Positions 61,267 through 64,000 of a DNA stretch of 64,000 nt are shown piece after piece. Each line of letters starts with the position of its first letter. Position 1 is the first letter of the stretch. The position numbers and the translations under genes are program-made. Below the pieces are notes generated by a model. It had not been told where the DNA came from. It made no database searches and saw only the letters and a program-made list of their open reading frames with translations. Origin of the DNA: Faecalicatena absiana (GTDB lineage Bacteria; Bacillota; Bacilli; Lactobacillales; Lactobacillaceae); assembly GCA_017309015.1 (NCBI GenBank), contig JAEDAG010000004.1:62001-126000 (forward strand), in the 5' to 3' direction.

Positions 61267-62451
61267 TTAGCTCAAGTCTGCGACGTACTGCTGGAGATTC
61301 TGCAGAACCTGCTTGATGTTCTCATCTGACGCCGCATAGGACAAGCGAACATAGCCTTCTGAACCGGCACCAAAGACGGAGCCCGGAATCAAGCCAACCT
61401 TGGCCCTCTTAGCCACATCCTTGGCAAAGGCAAAGTCATCCGTTCCAAACTGGTCTGGAATCTTGGCAAAAATATAGAACGCGCCTTGTGGCACGGCCAT
61501 CTTGAAGCCAAGCTTGGTCAAGCCAGCAACCATCAAATCGCGCCGGCGGCGGTATGCTTCCCGGAAGAGCTTTGAATCGTCTCGCCCATTTGTCAAAGCC
61601 TCAATGGCAGCGTCTTGGGCAATGTTGTCCACGCAGGTAACCATGAAGCTGTGAGCCTTAGCCACTTGCACCAGCAAGCCCGCTGGCCCAGCCAGGTAGC
61701 CCAGGCGGTAGCCGGTCATAGCGTGCGACTTGGACAAGCCGCTGATCAGGAGAACTTGATCAGGGATGAGCGTTGCCAGAGAATAATGCTCTTGGTCATA
61801 AGTCAATTCACTGTAGATTTCATCAGTAATTGCTAAAATGCCATGCTTCTTCAAGACCTTGGCCAAAGCTTCCAGTTCTGCCTTGGTGTAGGTCCGGCCT
61901 GTTGGATTGCATGGGTAGTTCAGCATAATGGCCTTGACCTTTGGACCTTCTTTGGCAATTTCAGCTTCAAGGCGCTCAGGAGTAAGCAGGAAGCCGTCAG
62001 CGGAAGTATCGATCATCACGACTTCCCCGCCAGCCATCTCAATATTGGTGAAGTACAAAGAGAAGACTGGAGTTGGCACCAGCACCTTGTCGCCTGGATT
62101 CAAGAGTCCGATCAGGGCTGCCGTAATGGCTTCGGTTGCCCCATCAGTGACGATGACCTCAGTTTCCGGATCATAATGCACGCTTCTGGTATCTTCCAGA
62201 TATGAACTGATTGCTTGGCGCAGGGCCAGCTTTCCTTTAGATGGCCCATAGTGCGAGTCGTTGTTTTCAATTCCGCGGATCGCGGCTTGCTTGACGTGCT
62301 CTGGAACGGAAAAGTCAGGTTCACCCAGGGTCAGCTTGATGATCCCGGGGATAGCGGAAATTTCCTCGTCAAAAGCCCGGATCGCCGAAGGGGCAATCTT
62401 GGCCAAGTTTTGGTTGCCTAAGCTTTGCAAATTTGGATTCAATTCTGGCAT
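61267..62451 (-). CDS. patA: Aminotransferase class I, probably N-acetyl-diaminopimelate aminotransferase
   Basis: 394 residues, fold-type I PLP enzyme. Signatures: PGIIKLTLGEPDFSVPEHVK, MLNYPCNPTGRTYTKAELEA, AITDEIYSELTYD, and the PLP lysine in SGLSKSHAMTGYRLGY. The family includes aromatic aminotransferases, but the position directly after dapA-dapB points to N-acetyl-LL-diaminopimelate aminotransferase of the acetylase lysine/peptidoglycan pathway. It lies 18 bp after dapB. Confidence 0.85.
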   Translation of the reverse strand: MPELNPNLQSLGNQNLAKIAPSAIRAFDEEISAIPGIIKLTLGEPDFSVPEHVKQAAIRGIENNDSHYGPSKGKLALRQAISSYLEDTRSVHYDPETEVIVTDGATEAITAALIGLLNPGDKVLVPTPVFSLYFTNIEMAGGEVVMIDTSADGFLLTPERLEAEIAKEGPKVKAIMLNYPCNPTGRTYTKAELEALAKVLKKHGILAITDEIYSELTYDQEHYSLATLIPDQVLLISGLSKSHAMTGYRLGYLAGPAGLLVQVAKAHSFMVTCVDNIAQDAAIEALTNGRDDSKLFREAYRRRRDLMVAGLTKLGFKMAVPQGAFYIFAKIPDQFGTDDFAFAKDVAKRAKVGLIPGSVFGAGSEGYVRLSYAASDENIKQVLQNLQQYVADLS

Positions 62452-62469
62452 ATTGCGCTTTCTTTCCTA

Positions 62470-63249
62470 TTACAAGATATTTTCCAAGCCAACTACAAGC
62501 TGATCCAGCTCGCCGACCCGTTCCAGGGCTACCTTGACCCCGCTCATGAAGGAGCCGCGGTCAAATGAGTCCTGGCGGATGGTCAAAGCTTCACCCTTGC
62601 CGCCGAAAAGCACCTGCTCATGAGCGATGTAGCCTGGCAGACGAACGGCGTGGATCTTAATTCCCTGATAATCGCCACCGCGGGCGCCAGCCAGGCTTTC
62701 AGTCGTATCAGGGGCGGTTTGGTGAGGCTCACGGACTTCCGCGATCATTTTAGCAGTGCTCAAGGCCGTGCCGGATGGGGCATCCTTCTTGTCCTCATGG
62801 TGCATTTCGATGATTTCAACGTCTGGAAAGTACTTGGCTGCTTCCTTGGCAAACTTCATCAGCAACACGGCTGACATGCCAAAGTTTGGCGCGATCAGGC
62901 CGCCCAGATGCTTTTTCTTGGACAAGGCCAGCAATTCGCCTTCTTGCTCGTCAGTCAAGCCAGTCGTGCCGACTACAGGGCGAAAGCCATGTTCTAAAGC
63001 AAACTTGACATTGCCATAAACAGCTGACGGCACCGTGAAGTCTACCCACACATCAGCGATCCCAGCTGGAATGTCTGCTCTGTTGGTAAAAATTTTCGCC
63101 GCTACGGGCAGCTGGTAGTCTTCCGGGTTCTGACTCTTCAAGGTATGCGCCAAGCCCGCCGTGATTTCAAAGCCTGGCAGACTGTTGACCAAGTTAACGG
63201 CTTGCTGGCCCATTGACCCAGCAAAACCAGCTATCAATACTTTTGTCAT
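62470..63249 (-). CDS. dapB: 4-hydroxy-tetrahydrodipicolinate reductase
   Basis: 259 residues. N-terminal dinucleotide motif [36 protein letters not shown], the DapB signature [19 protein letters not shown] with catalytic His and Lys. The usual G-x-x-G-x-x-G is GFAGSMG. Second step of the diaminopimelate branch. One-base overlap with dapA. Confidence 0.95.
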   Translation of the reverse strand: MTKVLIAGFAGSMGQQAVNLVNSLPGFEITAGLAHTLKSQNPEDYQLPVAAKIFTNRADIPAGIADVWVDFTVPSAVYGNVKFALEHGFRPVVGTTGLTDEQEGELLALSKKKHLGGLIAPNFGMSAVLLMKFAKEAAKYFPDVEIIEMHHEDKKDAPSGTALSTAKMIAEVREPHQTAPDTTESLAGARGGDYQGIKIHAVRLPGYIAHEQVLFGGKGEALTIRQDSFDRGSFMSGVKVALERVGELDQLVVGLENIL

Positions 63250-64000
63250 TATGCAATTTCTCCTAACTCAAGTGGCAGATTCTTTGACAGGGCATCCGCT
63301 GGCAAGCCAAGAGCCGCAGCCAATTGTTCTTTGTCTTCATCGTCCAGTGGCAGAATCGGCAGCCGGCAGCCGCCAACGGCAAAGCCTTGGGCGTTCAAGA
63401 CTGCCTTTACAGGAGATGGTGACGGGAACATGAACAAGGCGCTCATCCGCGGGGTCAGCCATCTTTGCAGCCGACCAGCTGAAGCATAGTTGCCCGCGTA
63501 CAGGTCATCATACATCCGGCGCATCTTCTCGCAGTAAACGTGGGTAGCAACGGAAATGACACCGTCCGCGCCGAGCACGCGAGCCGTCAGGGCTTGAGCA
63601 TCTTCGCCGGTGAAAAGGGCAAAGTTGGCTGGACGCTTGTCAACGATCTCTTCGATCTCTTCCAAAGAGGCACATTGCTTGATCCCTGCAATGTTAGGGT
63701 GCTGAGCCAGTTCAAGAATGGTTGAGACTTCCATCTTGACGCCTGTTCTGCCGGGGATGTTGTACATGATGACTGGGATGTCGACATTGTCAGCCACGGC
63801 CGTGAAGTGCGCCTTCATGCACTTTTGGTTTGGCTTGTTGTATGGCGGAACCACAACCAAAGCATAGTCGATCCCAGGAATTTGTGCAACTTCTTGGGTA
63901 AAGGCAATAGTTTCAGCGGTGTTGTTTGAGCCAGTCCCGGCAATTACGGGCACGCGGCCGCCAACGATCTTGCCAAATTCAGTGTAGAGCTGGATCTTTT
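63249..64000 (-). CDS. dapA: 4-hydroxy-tetrahydrodipicolinate synthase, 5' end outside the window
   Basis: The frame is open to the window edge ([20 protein letters not shown]...), so about 50 N-terminal residues are missing; the GTG at 63953 is internal. Catalytic features: Tyr in [14 protein letters not shown] and the Schiff-base Lys in [13 protein letters not shown]. It condenses pyruvate with aspartate semialdehyde. dapA-dapB-patA overlap or nearly touch and form one operon. Confidence 0.95.
   Translation of the reverse strand, partial: KIQLYTEFGKIVGGRVPVIAGTGSNNTAETIAFTQEVAQIPGIDYALVVVPPYNKPNQKCMKAHFTAVADNVDIPVIMYNIPGRTGVKMEVSTILELAQHPNIAGIKQCASLEEIEEIVDKRPANFALFTGEDAQALTARVLGADGVISVATHVYCEKMRRMYDDLYAGNYASAGRLQRWLTPRMSALFMFPSPSPVKAVLNAQGFAVGGCRLPILPLDDEDKEQLAAALGLPADALSKNLPLELGEIA

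Noticed and set aside
1..64000. tRNA genes, rRNA genes, CRISPR arrays or prophage
   Set aside because: No cloverleaf with conserved T-loop, no rRNA sequence, no regularly spaced repeats and no phage structural genes were seen.

Overview
The window reads as a chromosomal segment of a low-GC-clade but GC-rich lactic acid bacterium, almost certainly Lactobacillus delbrueckii. The reasons are a D-2-hydroxyisocaproate dehydrogenase of the type described from that species, GC-biased third codon positions in housekeeping genes, Lactobacillus gene orders (addA-dinG-ypmB-asnS-dnaD-nth; recU-pbp1A; ypsA-gpsB-rnpB-ypsC; lspA-rluD), SLAP-type secreted proteins, and many recently decayed genes and insertion sequences. 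This is recognition from memory; no database search was possible.

Layout. 1-8.4 kb: DNA repair, replication and translation genes (addA 3' part, dinG with exonuclease domain, ypmB-like, asnS, dnaD, nth). 8.4-12.5 kb, minus strand: hdhD, a class A PBP and recU. 12.7-15.6 kb: ypsA, gpsB, RNase P RNA and a THUMP methyltransferase. 15.8-25.2 kb, plus strand: a small membrane protein, fhs, lspA, rluD, carA, carB, then an ACT-domain/DUF711 pair. 25.2-31.5 kb: rqcH, degV, the serC-serA operon behind an apparent serine leader-peptide attenuator, and a divergent histidine phosphatase. 31.6-36.2 kb: an ABC transporter with two membrane subunits, an IS4-type element inserted at the ribosome binding site of its first gene, a tiny membrane-peptide ORF and a nitroreductase broken by a 25-bp tandem duplication. 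36.3-38.9 kb: pyrB-pyrC behind a probable PyrR attenuator. 38.9-43.5 kb: an IS3-type element sitting in a terminator, a XerS-like recombinase, an unknown gene and glycerate kinase. 43.5-58.3 kb is accessory and decaying DNA: an unidentified transcript with mini-ORFs, a gutted GGDEF gene, a 5'-truncated rhamnosidase, an unknown acidic DUF2325-like/beta-helix gene pair, a FimB-size recombinase beside a perfect palindrome, a basic SLAP-like protein, AhpD-like, MerR, GNAT, an ABC-LytTR-DUF3021 operon and a deletion scar joining two gene remnants. 58.3-64 kb, minus strand: SLAP protein, cyclophilin, two unknown genes and the lysine/diaminopimelate genes (aminotransferase, dapB, dapA).

Most interesting points. 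(1) carA-carB are full-length open genes, but the encoded carbamoyl phosphate synthase lacks the glutaminase Cys and His and the metal ligands and glycine loops of both ATP-grasp halves, while its C-terminal allosteric domain is well kept: it looks like a preserved pseudoenzyme complex. (2) serC-serA is preceded by a 21-codon leader peptide with six clustered Ser codons and a set of mutually exclusive hairpins ending in a terminator, which is classical ribosome-mediated attenuation in a group that normally uses T-boxes. (3) Unidentified loci: the 43.7-44.1 kb transcript, the 47-49.7 kb gene pair, the palindrome-recombinase unit and the 32-codon membrane peptide. Much of the rest is visible decay by small duplications, deletions and IS insertions.
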